From: Mariluticola halotolerans
GTDB taxonomy: Bacteria; Pseudomonadota; Alphaproteobacteria; Rhizobiales; Devosiaceae
DNA length: 64,000 nt
NCBI RefSeq assembly: GCF_021611515.1
Contig: NZ_CP090960.1
Coordinates: 2,480,001-2,544,000 of the forward strand
Direction of reading: 5' to 3'
This document shows, piece after piece, positions 31,705 to 42,352 of the stretch. Every line of letters starts with the position of its first letter. Position 1 is the first letter of the stretch. The position numbers were made by a program, and so were the translations under genes. The notes under the pieces were generated by a model that was given only the letters and a program-made list of their open reading frames with translations, had not been told where the DNA came from and did no database searches.

Positions 31705-32886
31705 CTATCTGGGAGTGTTCATCAAGGCGCTGGCGGGGACAAGCAGCAGCCCCCGGTCTTCCAGTTCGCGCGCCCATTCGGCAATAGTCTGGATGGAGAC
31801 GGGCAGGGCTGTGGCAATGCCGACGGCCGAGCCATTTTTGACGGCTGTCTCTTCGAGTTCGTTGAGCGCTGAAAGAATGGCAGACCGGGAAGGTGTGGCA
31901 TCCACCTGAATATCAGCGCGGCGGAACGGCACCTTGTTTTTGGCCGCGATATTTTCGGCCAGCGAGCGGTTGGAGGAACCATCGTCGAAATAACCAAGGC
32001 CGCGTGTGCCCAGTTCTTCCATGATCGGGCTGAAATCGGCGGCCGAGGCGGTGAAGCGGGCCCCCATGTGATTGATGACACCGGTATAGCCGCCCAACCG
32101 GGCCAGCAGCCAGAACAGGCGATCCAGATTGGCGCGTGGGGTCTGGCCGGTCAAAAGCGTTTGCGGGCCGGGATCGTTCTGGGGGTAATCGAACGGCTCC
32201 AGGGGCACTTCCAGCATGAGTTCATGGCCACCGGCCCGGGCGGCACTGCCGGTGCGCTGCAGGGAACGGCCATAAGGGGCGAAGGCCAGGGTGATATTGT
32301 CGGGCAATTTGTCGATGGCGTCGAGCGTGCCACTTTCGCTAAGGCCCATGCCGGTCATGATAAGGGCGACGAGTGGCTTGCCATTGGCTGAGGCGGGGGT
32401 GATGGACGCGCGGGCATAGGCGGCAAAAGGGGTTGTGCCATCCGGTCCCATCTGGGGGATCGGCCCGTTCTGGGTTTCCTCGACGAGATCGGGCAGGACG
32501 CCGAATTCGGTCAGGGATTCCACACCCATTGATGCGCCCAGGCTATCGGCATCAGGTACGTCATCGCCAATTGTTGTAATGCTGGGACCACCGGTCTCAG
32601 GGACTGTTTCAGCAATGGTGACACTTGGCGTATCTGCGGGCGGTTCGGTTGCCACTGTGGCGGCAATATCGTTGGTGCGGGCGGCAGAAACCCCGACCTG
32701 GGCGATGGGGCGGCCGCCTTGTGGATCATCGGTGATGAGAACGCGGGCCACAAGGGCAAGAACAATGAGCCCGATCAGCCCGAAAAGACCGCGCGCCAGC
32801 GGCAGGCTGCGCAGATCCAGCCGGCGGCGGGTTCGGGTTTCAGGCTTTTTCTTGCGCCCCAGCGGCGCTTCGAGATCGTCAGTCAT
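31705..32886 (-). CDS. Divergent polysaccharide deacetylase family protein
   Basis: 393 aa. A basic cytoplasmic N-terminus (RKKKPETRTRRR) and one TM helix (LPLARGLFGLIGLIVLALVA, about 28-50) are followed by an acidic Ser/Thr-rich linker and a C-terminal NodB-like barrel (KPLVALIMTGMGLSESGTLD, GGYTGVINHMGARFTASA, GLGYFDDGSS). The family is catalytically divergent and sits next to ctpA/envC in many alphaproteobacteria, suggesting an envelope role that is not defined. Confidence 0.87.
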   Translation of the reverse strand: MTDDLEAPLGRKKKPETRTRRRLDLRSLPLARGLFGLIGLIVLALVARVLITDDPQGGRPIAQVGVSAARTNDIAATVATEPPADTPSVTIAETVPETGGPSITTIGDDVPDADSLGASMGVESLTEFGVLPDLVEETQNGPIPQMGPDGTTPFAAYARASITPASANGKPLVALIMTGMGLSESGTLDAIDKLPDNITLAFAPYGRSLQRTGSAARAGGHELMLEVPLEPFDYPQNDPGPQTLLTGQTPRANLDRLFWLLARLGGYTGVINHMGARFTASAADFSPIMEELGTRGLGYFDDGSSNRSLAENIAAKNKVPFRRADIQVDATPSRSAILSALNELEETAVKNGSAVGIATALPVSIQTIAEWARELEDRGLLLVPASALMNTPR

Positions 32887-32975
32887 TGACCATCATTTCC
32901 GCCGGAGTGTTTCCCGCCGTTTAATGCGGGATGTCTCCCTGTCGTTTCAATGCCATGCCCCGCAGCGCATGAATT

Positions 32976-33003
32976 TCCGGGGCGAATCAACATCCGCCCC
33001 GGA
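32976..33003 (-). other. 9-bp GC-rich hairpin after ctpA
   Basis: TCCGGGGCG (32976-32984) and CGCCCCGGA (32995-33003) pair perfectly with a 10-nt loop, between the ctpA stop and the deacetylase start. No T-run follows on the minus strand, so it may act on mRNA stability or partial termination. Confidence 0.4.
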
Positions 33004-33018
33004 GATTTATAGCATGGA

Positions 33019-34362
33019 TCAGCCTTCCGGATTGGCCGGGTAGGCGGGATCGGTCTTCTCGCCGAGGATCAGGTCGATCGCATAGTTGAGCTGATTGTCC
33101 TTGGTCTTGTCCGAGGGCACATAGACCGAGGAACCCTTGGTCACTTCCGCTTCACTGTCGCCATTGATATGGCCGGGCAAGGCAGCTTCGCCAACGATCT
33201 CATCGCGGCCCTTGAACTCCTCGGGCACGTCCTGGAAGACCTCGATATCTGGGGTGATACCGGCGGCCTGGATCGAGCGGTTGTCGGGCGTGTAATAGCG
33301 GGCCGTGGTCAGGCGCATGGCCCCATTGCGCCCCAGCGAAATGATCGACTGCACGGTGCCCTTGCCAAAGGAGCGGGTGCCCACAAGGGTTGCCCGCTTG
33401 TGATCCTGCAAGGCGCCGGCGACGATTTCGGCTGCGGAGGCAGAGCCGCCATTGATCAGAACGATCAGCGGCACATCAGCGATCAGGCGATCGAGATCGT
33501 CGGGCTTGGCGTCATAACGGGCGCTCTCATCCTCGGACCGGCCGCGTGTGAGCACGACGGCCCCCTTGTTGAGGAAGGCGTCGGTGACATAGACCGCCTG
33601 GTCGACAAGACCACCGGGGTTGTTGCGCATATCAAGGATCAGGCCTTTGGGGGCCTCGCCATTGCGTTCCTTGTAGATATCCTTGATGGCGTTTTCGATG
33701 CCGGTATAGGCCTGCTCGGAAAAGCGGGCGAGGCGCATGATGCCGATATCGCGATCAAGGCTCCAGCGCACGGCGCGCAGGGCGATGATGTCACGGGTCA
33801 GTTCGAAATCGATGGGATCGTCCACATCTTCGCGAATGACCTTGATCTTGATCTTGGTGCCCACGGCACCCTTCATGATGTCGACGGCCTCATCAAGGGT
33901 CAGACCCTGCACCGGGGTGCCATCGAGCTCGACGATATAGTCATTGGCCAGAATGCCGGCCTTGGCGGCAGGGGTGTCGTCAATCGGGGAGATGACCTTG
34001 ACCACGCCCTCTTCCATGGTGACTTCGATACCCAGCCCGCCGAATTCGCCGGATGTATCCTGGCGCATGTCGTCATAGCTTACCGGATCGAGATAGCTGG
34101 AATGGGGGTCAAGCGAGGTGAGCATGCCCTGAATGGCGGCGCGGACGAGTTCCTTTTCGTCGGGCGCATCGACATATTCAGCGCGGATGCGGTCGAAGAC
34201 TTCCCCGAACAGATTGAGGTCGGCATAGACTTCCGCGGGATCTCTCGGGGTCGGCGCTGTCTCGGTTTCGGTTGTGGTCTCCTGCGCCAGCAGTGGCGCG
34301 GCAGTGAGCGGTCCCACAAGAACGAAAGCCAGGGCAATGGCACGGATTGGCGATAGACGCAT
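33019..34362 (-). CDS. ctpA: S41-family carboxy-terminal processing peptidase
   Basis: 447 aa exported protease. The signal sequence RAIALAFVLVGPLTAAPLLA is followed by an N-terminal helical part, a PDZ domain (GEFGGLGIEVTMEEGVVKVI) and the S41 core. The catalytic Ser is in NGGSASAAEIVAG and the Lys in RSFGKGTVQ. It trims periplasmic proteins from the C-terminus and is linked to murein hydrolase control. I prefer ATG 34362, 7 nt after envC stops and directly before the signal peptide; ATG 34395 would overlap envC. Confidence 0.93.
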   Translation of the reverse strand: MRLSPIRAIALAFVLVGPLTAAPLLAQETTTETETAPTPRDPAEVYADLNLFGEVFDRIRAEYVDAPDEKELVRAAIQGMLTSLDPHSSYLDPVSYDDMRQDTSGEFGGLGIEVTMEEGVVKVISPIDDTPAAKAGILANDYIVELDGTPVQGLTLDEAVDIMKGAVGTKIKIKVIREDVDDPIDFELTRDIIALRAVRWSLDRDIGIMRLARFSEQAYTGIENAIKDIYKERNGEAPKGLILDMRNNPGGLVDQAVYVTDAFLNKGAVVLTRGRSEDESARYDAKPDDLDRLIADVPLIVLINGGSASAAEIVAGALQDHKRATLVGTRSFGKGTVQSIISLGRNGAMRLTTARYYTPDNRSIQAAGITPDIEVFQDVPEEFKGRDEIVGEAALPGHINGDSEAEVTKGSSVYVPSDKTKDNQLNYAIDLILGEKTDPAYPANPEG

Positions 34363-34369
34363 GTTGGAG

Positions 34370-35752
34370 CTATCCACTTTGGGTTCGGTTTGCATTGTCC
34401 GCCCACCAGTTCGTGGGGTTGAGCGGCGTGTCTTGGTCTCTGAGTTCAATATAAAGCGTTGGGCGTGATACGCCAGTGGTCGTGGTGACGGCCTGACCAA
34501 TTGTGCGTGATCCCATAATGCCGACAGGCTCTCCCATCATGACGAACTGGCCCAATTCGACATTTGTCGAATCAAGGCCGGCCAGAAGAATGGAATAGCC
34601 ATTGCCCGGATTAAGAATGATAATTTGGCCATAATTGAGGTAGGGGCCCTTGTACATGACCCAGCCATCCGCCGGGGCGACAACCTGGGCGTCGGGGCGG
34701 GTGATGACCGAAATACCCCTGGCGATGCCGCCAAAGCCGTCATCGGCCCCAAACCGGCTGACAATGTCGCCGGAGGCGGGCATGGTCAGAAAGCCGCGGG
34801 CGGCAGCAAAGGGGATGGCCGGTTCGGTACGGTCGGTATTGGCGAGGGCTGTGAGAATGGTGTCGCGGTCCAGATTGACCCATGACGCATCGGGCGGGCC
34901 TTCGCCGGCAGCATCGGCCGCAGCGGCAACAGAATCGATATTTTCGGAAAGGCCTTCAATCAGTTCGCCCAGTGACTGGGCGCGCGCGGCGAGTTCTTCG
35001 GCTTTTTGCTCTTCGGCCTCCAAGGCACCGCTGACGCGGGCGACGCCACGTTTGCGGGCCTCGATCAGGGTTGCGGTGCGCAATTGTTCTTCGAGCAGGG
35101 TCGAGAGATTGGCGCGCAAACCCTCTTCTTCGGCCTGTGCTGCCTGCCGGATTTCAAGCAGGTCGGCCAGATCGGCGGAGACGGTATCGGCGCGGGCGCG
35201 CAGCTGGGGCAGGATGGAGGTGATCATGATGGCGCTGCGGGCCGAGCCCAGGGCGTCATCGGGATTGACCAGAAGCGCGGGTGGCGGCGAGCGGCCAATG
35301 CGCTGCAGGGCGGCCAGAATGTTTGAGATATCGCTATCGGCACCATCAAGCCGGGTGCGGATGTTGTTTTCCCGCGCGATCAGTTCTGCCAGACGGGCCT
35401 CGGCGGCGGCGGTCTCCGTTTCGGCGGCCTTGACCCGCTGGGCGGCGGCAATGAGTGCGGCGTTCTGTTTTGTGCGGTCGCCATCCATTTCGGCGATTTC
35501 GGCCCGCATGGTTTCGGCCCGTTCACGGGTGAGGGTGATTGAGGACTGGATTTCGTCGAGTTCTTCGCGCGCGGTGGCCGCATCAATGGCGGCTTCCTCG
35601 GTCCCGGTGGGTTCGGTTATGATGGCATCGACCGGGGGAGCGATGTCCTGGGCCAGCGCAGGGCCGGCAAAGGCACAGAACCAGAGCACGCCGAGCGTTC
35701 CCGCTAATCGCCAACCCGTCTGGCTCAAGTCCTTTAAAGTCGTTCTGGGCAT
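34370..35752 (-). CDS. EnvC-like murein hydrolase activator
   Basis: 460 aa. A signal peptide (LAGTLGVLWFCAFAGPALAQ) is followed by two long coiled-coil stretches (about 45-110 and 170-250) and a C-terminal LytM/M23-type domain. The zinc-ligand motifs of active M23 peptidases are missing: the HxxxD position reads GIARGISVI and the HxH position reads ILLAGLDS. It should therefore activate amidases rather than cut peptidoglycan itself. ATG 35752 is chosen for the signal peptide; 35770 is possible. A GCCGAT-TGA-ATCGGC hairpin (35835-35849) lies upstream. Confidence 0.88.
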   Translation of the reverse strand: MPRTTLKDLSQTGWRLAGTLGVLWFCAFAGPALAQDIAPPVDAIITEPTGTEEAAIDAATAREELDEIQSSITLTRERAETMRAEIAEMDGDRTKQNAALIAAAQRVKAAETETAAAEARLAELIARENNIRTRLDGADSDISNILAALQRIGRSPPPALLVNPDDALGSARSAIMITSILPQLRARADTVSADLADLLEIRQAAQAEEEGLRANLSTLLEEQLRTATLIEARKRGVARVSGALEAEEQKAEELAARAQSLGELIEGLSENIDSVAAAADAAGEGPPDASWVNLDRDTILTALANTDRTEPAIPFAAARGFLTMPASGDIVSRFGADDGFGGIARGISVITRPDAQVVAPADGWVMYKGPYLNYGQIIILNPGNGYSILLAGLDSTNVELGQFVMMGEPVGIMGSRTIGQAVTTTTGVSRPTLYIELRDQDTPLNPTNWWADNANRTQSG

Positions 35753-35898
35753 ATTGTGGACGTTCACCATTCGCGAATCAGCAGTGAAGCTTAACAAAGC
35801 GGCGTTAGTTGGCCGTTTGTAGATGGATTTTGCCGCCGATTGAATCGGCTGGCCATATCGGGTGCGGTTTTTTGCGGTTTGGGCGTGGAAAACCGGCT

Positions 35899-36384
35899 TC
35901 ATTCGCCGCGATGATAGGGATGGCCGGTTAAAATGGTGGTTGTGCGATAGAGTTGCTCGGCCAGCATGATGCGCACGATCTGGTGCGGCCAGGTGAATTC
36001 GGAGAACGCGATTTTAAGATCGGCGGACCTGATGAGGTCATGATCGAGCCCGTCAGCCCCCCCGATCAGGCAGACGAGAGCCTGTTTGCCATTATCGCGC
36101 CAGGCCGCGACAGTGTCGGCCAGTTTCAGGGATGTCAGGGATTTCCCGTGCTCGTCGAGCACCACAACAAGCGCGTTATCGGGCAGGGCGGCGCGCAGGG
36201 CGCGGGCTTCCTCGGCCTTGCGGGCATTGGCGCTGGCGGCACGGGATTCGGGCAGCTCGATGGTGTCGAAACCGCTCAGACCCAGTTGCCGGCCGGTGGC
36301 CCGGGCCCTATCGAGATAGCGCGACACGAGTTCGCGCTCCGGCCCCTGTTTCATCCGGCCAATGGCGGCAATGACGATACGCAC
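35899..36384 (-). CDS. rlmH: 23S rRNA (pseudouridine-1915-N3) methyltransferase
   Basis: 161 aa SPOUT methyltransferase. The C-terminal knot motifs ALVCLIGGADGLDHDL and FSEFTWPHQIVRIMLAEQLYR are diagnostic. It methylates a pseudouridine in helix 69 of 23S rRNA on assembled 70S ribosomes. Its start is 9 nt after the rsfS stop, keeping it in the ribosome-factor pair. Confidence 0.95.
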   Translation of the reverse strand: MRIVIAAIGRMKQGPERELVSRYLDRARATGRQLGLSGFDTIELPESRAASANARKAEEARALRAALPDNALVVVLDEHGKSLTSLKLADTVAAWRDNGKQALVCLIGGADGLDHDLIRSADLKIAFSEFTWPHQIVRIMLAEQLYRTTTILTGHPYHRGE

Positions 36385-36393
36385 CGGAAAAGA

Positions 36394-36780
36394 CTAGTGC
36401 GTGTCGCCGGAGAATTCAGCCGACCACATTTTCTCGATATTGTAGAATTCGCGCACTTCGGGGCGGAAGATGTGGACGATGACATCGCCGGCATCGACCA
36501 GAACCCAGTCGCAATGGGGCAGGCCCTCGATACGTGGTTTGCCAAATCCGTGTTCGGCAAGCGCACGCGACAACTGGTCAGCAACGGCGCTGACGTGACG
36601 GTGCGAACGCCCGGATGTGACGACCATGTGGTCTGAGAGTGAGGATTTGCCGACGATATCGATGGAAACCGTTCCCTCGGCCTTGGCATCGTCAAGGCTT
36701 TCAAGAATGACCTCAATCATCTCGGCATGTGGCTTGGCTGCCGCTTTCGCGGTGGGCCGTTGGGGCGACGGGTTCATCAA
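36394..36780 (-). CDS. rsfS: Ribosome silencing factor RsfS
   Basis: 128 aa DUF143/Iojap protein. The conserved segments are LDDAKAEGTVSIDIVGKSSL, MVVTSGRSHRHVSAVAD and WVLVDAGDVIVHIFRPEVRE. It binds L14 and blocks subunit joining during nutrient stress. It follows nadD and precedes rlmH, the standard rhizobial arrangement. Confidence 0.95.
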   Translation of the reverse strand: MMNPSPQRPTAKAAAKPHAEMIEVILESLDDAKAEGTVSIDIVGKSSLSDHMVVTSGRSHRHVSAVADQLSRALAEHGFGKPRIEGLPHCDWVLVDAGDVIVHIFRPEVREFYNIEKMWSAEFSGDTH

Positions 36781-36915
36781 AATTCACCTGCCGCCAAAGG
36801 GTTAGACCCGTTGGTCATGCGTATTCGACTGTTCCTTGTTGAGCTTGCGAATGGGGCGCTTGCTGTAAATAGCGTTTCATCCCGTGTTGCCGGCACCTGC
36901 CGTTTCACACCCTGT

Positions 36916-36944
36916 ATAATGGGTATTTTCGGGCAATTTTGCAA
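36916..36944 (-). promoter_or_regulatory. Possible promoter for rsfS-rlmH
   Basis: Read on the minus strand, TTGCAA (36944-36939) and CATTAT (36921-36916) are spaced by 17 nt in the 184-nt gap after nadD. Both match the sigma-70 consensus only partly. The gap has no gene. Confidence 0.25.
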
Positions 36945-36964
36945 GAGATGATGAATGTTTGACG

Positions 36965-37534
36965 TCAACGGTCCATTTTTTCCGCGCGGATGGCCGTTGA
37001 GGACAGGCCCGACATGATGCCGTGCAGATAGGTCCATGCGGGGGCCTGCATGTCCGGGAGCAGTTGCGCATCGGCTTCATCGAGCCGGTAGCGGGCGAAT
37101 CTGGTCGCGGTTTTGGAGAACATGGCGTTGCGGGTGGCACCGGGCCGGACATAGACGGCCATGGGCATCAACTGGGCGATTTTCTGCCAATGTTCCCAGC
37201 GATGGAAGGAGGCCAGATTATCGGCGCCCATGATCCAGACCAGCTTGCGGCCGGGCAGGGTGCGCTTGAGATAGGAGAGGGTATCAAAGGAAAAGCGGAA
37301 ACCATGGGCGGCCTCAAAGCCGGTGACATGGATATAGGGGGACTGGATGAGGGCGCGGGCCTCTTTTACCCGCTGTTCCAGCGGGGCCAGCTCGCTGTGG
37401 TCCTTGAGCGGATTGCCGGGGGATACCAGCCACCAGACCGCATCGAGGCCGAGACGCTTCATCACCTGGGAGGAGACAAGGCGATGGCCTTCATGGGGTG
37501 GGTTGAAACTGCCCCCGAACAACCCGATGCGCAT
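36965..37534 (-). CDS. nadD: Nicotinate-nucleotide adenylyltransferase
   Basis: 189 aa from ATG 37534. The nucleotidyltransferase motif GLFGGSFNPPHEGHRLV contains the T/HxGH element. WWLVSPGNPLK and KLVWIMGADNLASFHRWEHW bind the nucleotide, and the C-terminal ISTEIR-type motif is present as LSSTAIRAEK. It adenylates nicotinate mononucleotide in NAD synthesis. A TTG at 37594, overlapping the proA stop and preceded by AGGAC, would add 20 residues and cannot be excluded, because rhizobial homologues often have a short N-terminal extension. Confidence 0.92.
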   Translation of the reverse strand: MRIGLFGGSFNPPHEGHRLVSSQVMKRLGLDAVWWLVSPGNPLKDHSELAPLEQRVKEARALIQSPYIHVTGFEAAHGFRFSFDTLSYLKRTLPGRKLVWIMGADNLASFHRWEHWQKIAQLMPMAVYVRPGATRNAMFSKTATRFARYRLDEADAQLLPDMQAPAWTYLHGIMSGLSSTAIRAEKMDR

Positions 37535-37590
37535 GCCCGGGGCCGAAATCGGCAAATCGGTAATGCCGGGAATACGCTTTGAAAAGCTGA

Positions 37591-38883
37591 TCAAGGGCGG
37601 GTTTGTCCTGTGCCACGCACCAGATATTTGAAACTGGTCAATTGTTCGACCCCGACGGGGCCGCGGGCGTGCATTTTGCCCGTGGCGATGCCGATCTCCG
37701 CCCCCATGCCGAATTCGCCACCATCGGCAAACTGGGTGGAGGCGTTGTGCACCAGAATGGCGCTGTCGATGTGTTTGAAGAATTTGTCGGCAGCGCCGGT
37801 GTCGGCGGTGACGATGGCCTCTGTATGGTGAGAGGAATAGGTCTCGATATGGGCGATGGCGGCTTCGAGCGAGGCCACCAGTTTGACCGACAGGATGGCG
37901 TCGAGATATTCGGTGGACCAATCCTTTTCGCTGGCCGGCTTTGCGCCCCCGATCCGGGCGACAACATCGGCATCGCCACGAATTTCACAGCCCGCGGCCA
38001 TCAGCGCTTCGCAGATCGGGGCGAGATGGGTGTCGGCGATATCCTTGTGCAGCAAAAGGGTTTCGGTCGCACCGCAAACGCCGGTACGGCGCATTTTGGC
38101 ATTGAGGGTGATGTCGAGCGCCATCTGCAAATCGGCGGCCTTGTCGATATAGAGATGGCAGATGCCCTCGAGATGGGCAAAGACGGGGACACGCGCTTCT
38201 GACTGCACGCGGGCGACAAGGCCAGCACCGCCGCGGGGCACGATGACATCGATATTGCCGTTCAGCCCCTTGAGCATTTCGCCCACCGCTGCGCGGTCGG
38301 TGGTGGGGACCATCTGGATGGCGTCTTCAGGCAGGTTTGCCGCTTTGAGCCCTGCCTGAAGACAGGCAAGGATCGCCTGGGATGAATGATAGCTGTCCGA
38401 GCCGCCGCGCAAAATGGCGGCATTGCCGGACTTGAGGCAAAGCGCACCGGCATCGGCGGTGACATTGGGGCGGCTTTCAAAAATAATGCCGATGACACCA
38501 AGGGGTGTGCGCACGCGCTGGATGTGCAGGCCGCTGGGCACGTCCCATTCGGCCATTGTGGCGCCAACGGGATCGGGCAGGTCGGCAATGGTGCGCAGGC
38601 CGGTGATCATGCCCTCGATACGGGCTTCGGTCAGCTCGAGCCGGTCAAGAAGCGCGCCGGAAATATTATTGGCGCGGGCCGCTTCCAGATCGATTGCATT
38701 GGCCTTGAGAATGTCGGCGCTATTGGCACGGAGTGCATCGGCGGCGGCAACAAGGGCTGCATGTTTGCGCTCGGGGCTGGCGGTTGCCAGCACGCTGGCG
38801 GCGGCGCGCGCTTTGGTGCCGAGGGTTTTCATGGTCGCAACGATATCGTTTGCGCCCGTCCCGGGGTGCTGCATTTTATTCAT
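37591..38883 (-). CDS. proA: Glutamate-5-semialdehyde dehydrogenase (gamma-glutamyl phosphate reductase)
   Basis: 430 aa ALDH-fold enzyme. It reduces gamma-glutamyl phosphate with NADPH in the second step of proline synthesis. The catalytic Cys lies in [30 protein letters not shown] and [15 protein letters not shown] are family segments. ATG 38883 has GGGGGAG 6 nt upstream and overlaps the end of proB by 8 nt, so translation is coupled. Confidence 0.96.
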   Translation of the reverse strand: MNKMQHPGTGANDIVATMKTLGTKARAAASVLATASPERKHAALVAAADALRANSADILKANAIDLEAARANNISGALLDRLELTEARIEGMITGLRTIADLPDPVGATMAEWDVPSGLHIQRVRTPLGVIGIIFESRPNVTADAGALCLKSGNAAILRGGSDSYHSSQAILACLQAGLKAANLPEDAIQMVPTTDRAAVGEMLKGLNGNIDVIVPRGGAGLVARVQSEARVPVFAHLEGICHLYIDKAADLQMALDITLNAKMRRTGVCGATETLLLHKDIADTHLAPICEALMAAGCEIRGDADVVARIGGAKPASEKDWSTEYLDAILSVKLVASLEAAIAHIETYSSHHTEAIVTADTGAADKFFKHIDSAILVHNASTQFADGGEFGMGAEIGIATGKMHARGPVGVEQLTSFKYLVRGTGQTRP

Positions 38884-40020
38884 GATGGCTCCCCCATTCG
38901 GCGTGCAATAGCACCAGATTGTCGGCATGGACAAGTTCCGTGCGGTTTTCCGCGCCAAATAATCCAATAATAGCCTGACTTTTCTTGCCCTTGGCCAGTT
39001 TTGCGTCTTCGTGGTTCATGCCGGCAAGACCACGGGCGATCTCCTGTTCGCCGGGGGCGACAATAGAGATGGCATCGCCGCGTGAAAAGTCTCCTGTGAC
39101 TTTTGTAACCCCGATTGGCAGCAAGCTTTTGCCTGATATCAGGGCTTTGGCTGCGCCCGCATCGACATGGATGGTGCCAGCGACCGTCAACGATCCCAAA
39201 ATCCAGCGCTTGCGGGCCGCTGCCGGGCTTTGATTGGCGGTGAACAGGGTATGGGGTGCCCCCTTGATGAGCGCCTTGAGCGGGTGGGTGACCGTGCCCC
39301 GCGCAATAATCATCGAGGTGCCCGACTGGGTGGCGATTTTTGCCGCTTCGATTTTTGTGGTCATGCCGCCGCGCGACAAATGGCTGGCCGCGCCGCCGGC
39401 CATGGCCTCGATTGCGGGGGTGATGGCTTTGACCAGGGGCAGGTGTTCGGCGTCAGGGCTGGTGCCGGGAGGGGCGGTGTAAAGGCCATCGATATCTGAG
39501 AGCAGGACCAGACAATCCGCGCTGACCATGGCAGCGACACGGGCGCTTAACCGGTCATTGTCGCCATAGCGGATTTCAGCGGTGGCGACACTGTCATTTT
39601 CATTGATGATGGGCACCGCACCGAGCGCCAGCAGCGTGGAAATGGTGGTGCGGGCATTGAGATAGTGCCGGCGCTCTTCGGTGATATTGGGGGTGATCAG
39701 GATCTGGCCGGTGGTCACCTCGAATTCGGCAAGCGCATCGCGCCAGGCCTGGCTCAGGGCGATCTGGCCGACACTGGCGGCGGCCTGAATCTGATCGAGG
39801 GGCAGGCTTTGGGCATTGAGGCCAAGAATGCGGCGGCCAAGGGAGATTGCACCGGACGAGACAATAACCACGTCGCGGCCATCGCGTTTGAGTTCCGCTA
39901 TATCGGCGGCAATGCTTTTCAGCCAATCGGCACGCAAGCGTCCGCTGTCGCCATCGACCAGAAGCGCGGAGCCGATTTTGATGGTCAGGCGGCGATAGCC
40001 CCCCAGCGGATCGTGCTGCA

Positions 40021-40021
<1 letters not shown>
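38876..40021 (-). CDS. proB: Glutamate 5-kinase
   Basis: 381 aa. The N-terminal amino-acid kinase domain contains [26 protein letters not shown] and the nucleotide-binding [13 protein letters not shown]; the C-terminal PUA domain begins near residue 280 ([20 protein letters not shown]). It phosphorylates glutamate in the first and usually proline-inhibited step. It overlaps obgE by one base and proA by 8. Confidence 0.96.
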
Positions 40022-41088
<1,067 letters not shown>

Positions 41089-41110
41089 TCATCCGGCGGG
41101 AATGGTCGTT

Positions 41111-41677
41111 TCAAGCGCCGATATGGCGTTGGGGCTCGGGGCGTTTGCAATAGGCTTCAAAGGCATCCCGGGTGAGTTCCGTGTCGATATGCTCCACATC
41201 CTCATTACGTGCAAGGCAGTGGACAGTGGAACGTCCGGTTTCGACAAAGCCGAGTTTTTGCTGAATGGCAAGAGAGGCCATGTTGAAATGGAAAACGCCG
41301 GAGGTGATGTATTCGTCTTTAGTGGTTTCAAAATACCATGTTACGGCGGCGGTTGTCGCCTCAGTCATGATACCATGCCCCCAATGCGGTTCGCCCAGCC
41401 AATAGCCGATATGGGCATCGCCCTGCTTGTTATCGAAGCCGAGCACACCAACCGCGCCCTCACCGATATGCTCGATGATGAAACTGGTCTCGGCAGGTCT
41501 GGCCCCGGCGCGCCAACTGCCCAGCCATGCGTCGGCATGGTCAATGGTATAGGGATGCGGCACACGTGCCAGGTTGCCCGACACGGCGAAATTGTTCAGC
41601 AATTCAGCCAGTTTTGTGGCGTCGCCAATGCCCGGCGACCGCAGGCGGAGCCGGGATGTTGTCAATAAGGGGGTCAT
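41111..41677 (-). CDS. GNAT-family N-acetyltransferase (RimJ/RimL-like), first paralogue
   Basis: 188 aa. The N-terminal TSRLRLRSPGIGDATKLAEL and the acetyl-CoA-binding region YWLGEPHWGHGIMTEATTAA follow the RimJ/RimL pattern. The substrate is not known; family members acetylate ribosomal protein N-termini or small amines. It overlaps its paralogue by 4 nt and lies 46 nt before obgE, so it probably belongs to the same transcript. Confidence 0.85.
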   Translation of the reverse strand: MTPLLTTSRLRLRSPGIGDATKLAELLNNFAVSGNLARVPHPYTIDHADAWLGSWRAGARPAETSFIIEHIGEGAVGVLGFDNKQGDAHIGYWLGEPHWGHGIMTEATTAAVTWYFETTKDEYITSGVFHFNMASLAIQQKLGFVETGRSTVHCLARNEDVEHIDTELTRDAFEAYCKRPEPQRHIGA

Positions 41678-42225
41678 AACCGCCGCTCCCGCTGCAAACT
41701 GGTGATGGCGATGCCCTTATGGGGGCCGCAATCGTCAATGGCCTCACCTATGGTGACGAAACCGGCCTTGGCCAGAACAGCGATCGATGCCTTGTTGGTG
41801 GTGATGACCCTTGCTGAGAGCATGGGCAGGCCTGCCATGTCGCTTGCCTCAACGATGGCGGCAACGGCCTCTGAGGCAAAGCCTTCCCCCCAATAGGGTT
41901 CGCCCAGCCAATAGCCGAGAACGGCAGGTTCACCAGTGTGGAAATTCAGACTGATCATGCCGATGAAGTTCTCGTCGCGGGTATGGATGGCCCAGACATG
42001 CTCGGGGTTTGTGCCGTCAGCATGTGATTTTGCGGACCGGGCGACGAACTGCTCTGCATCTGCCAGGGTGTAGGGGTGGGGCAGCCGGGCAAGATTGTCG
42101 TGAATTTTCCTGTTATTGGCCAGCCGGGCAATGTCGGCCGCGTCTTCGCTTGCAGGCGCGCGCAGCAGGAGCCGCTCGGTGTCGAGGGTTTCAGGCAGGC
42201 GCTCAAAAAAGGCAAAGTCGGTCAT
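41674..42225 (-). CDS. GNAT-family N-acetyltransferase (RimJ/RimL-like), second paralogue
   Basis: 183 aa from ATG 42225; a TTG at 42240 is less likely. TERLLLRAPASEDAADIARL and YWLGEPYWGEGFASEAVAAI match the downstream neighbour closely in layout, indicating an old tandem duplication. It starts just after the rpmA terminator, so it should be first in the obgE-containing transcript. Confidence 0.85.
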   Translation of the reverse strand: MTDFAFFERLPETLDTERLLLRAPASEDAADIARLANNRKIHDNLARLPHPYTLADAEQFVARSAKSHADGTNPEHVWAIHTRDENFIGMISLNFHTGEPAVLGYWLGEPYWGEGFASEAVAAIVEASDMAGLPMLSARVITTNKASIAVLAKAGFVTIGEAIDDCGPHKGIAITSLQRERRL

Positions 42226-42245
42226 GTCAAATACGTCCAATAAGA

Positions 42246-42273
42246 AAGGGGAGCCAGTTGCCGGGCTCCCCTT
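42246..42273 (-). terminator. Terminator of rplU-rpmA
   Basis: AAGGGGAGCC (42246-42255) and GGCTCCCCTT (42264-42273) form a perfect 10-bp stem with an 8-nt loop. On the minus strand it is followed by TTCTTA, a short T-rich run. It lies about 80 nt past the rpmA stop. Confidence 0.75.
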
Positions 42274-42300
42274 GGTATTCTGGCGCTTTGATGACTGACG

Positions 42301-42351
42301 CCTGCCGGGGAGCCTTGTTGGCTGCCGGCAGGTGGGTGTCAGGTACCTGCC
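42301..42351 (-). promoter_or_regulatory. Alternative hairpins in the rpmA 3' region
   Basis: CCTGCCGG (42301-42308) pairs with CCGGCAGG near 42325-42332, with AGCC/GGCT nested inside. The same GGCAGGT can instead pair with ACCTGCC (42345-42351). The two pairings exclude each other, and both precede the terminator at 42246-42273. Confidence 0.45.
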
Positions 42352-42352
42352 G

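Noticed and set aside
34650-35822. Open frame of 390 codons on the plus strand opposite envC
   Set aside because: Composition is Arg/Ser/Ala-rich without domains; the minus-strand frame has a signal peptide, coiled coils and a LytM domain.
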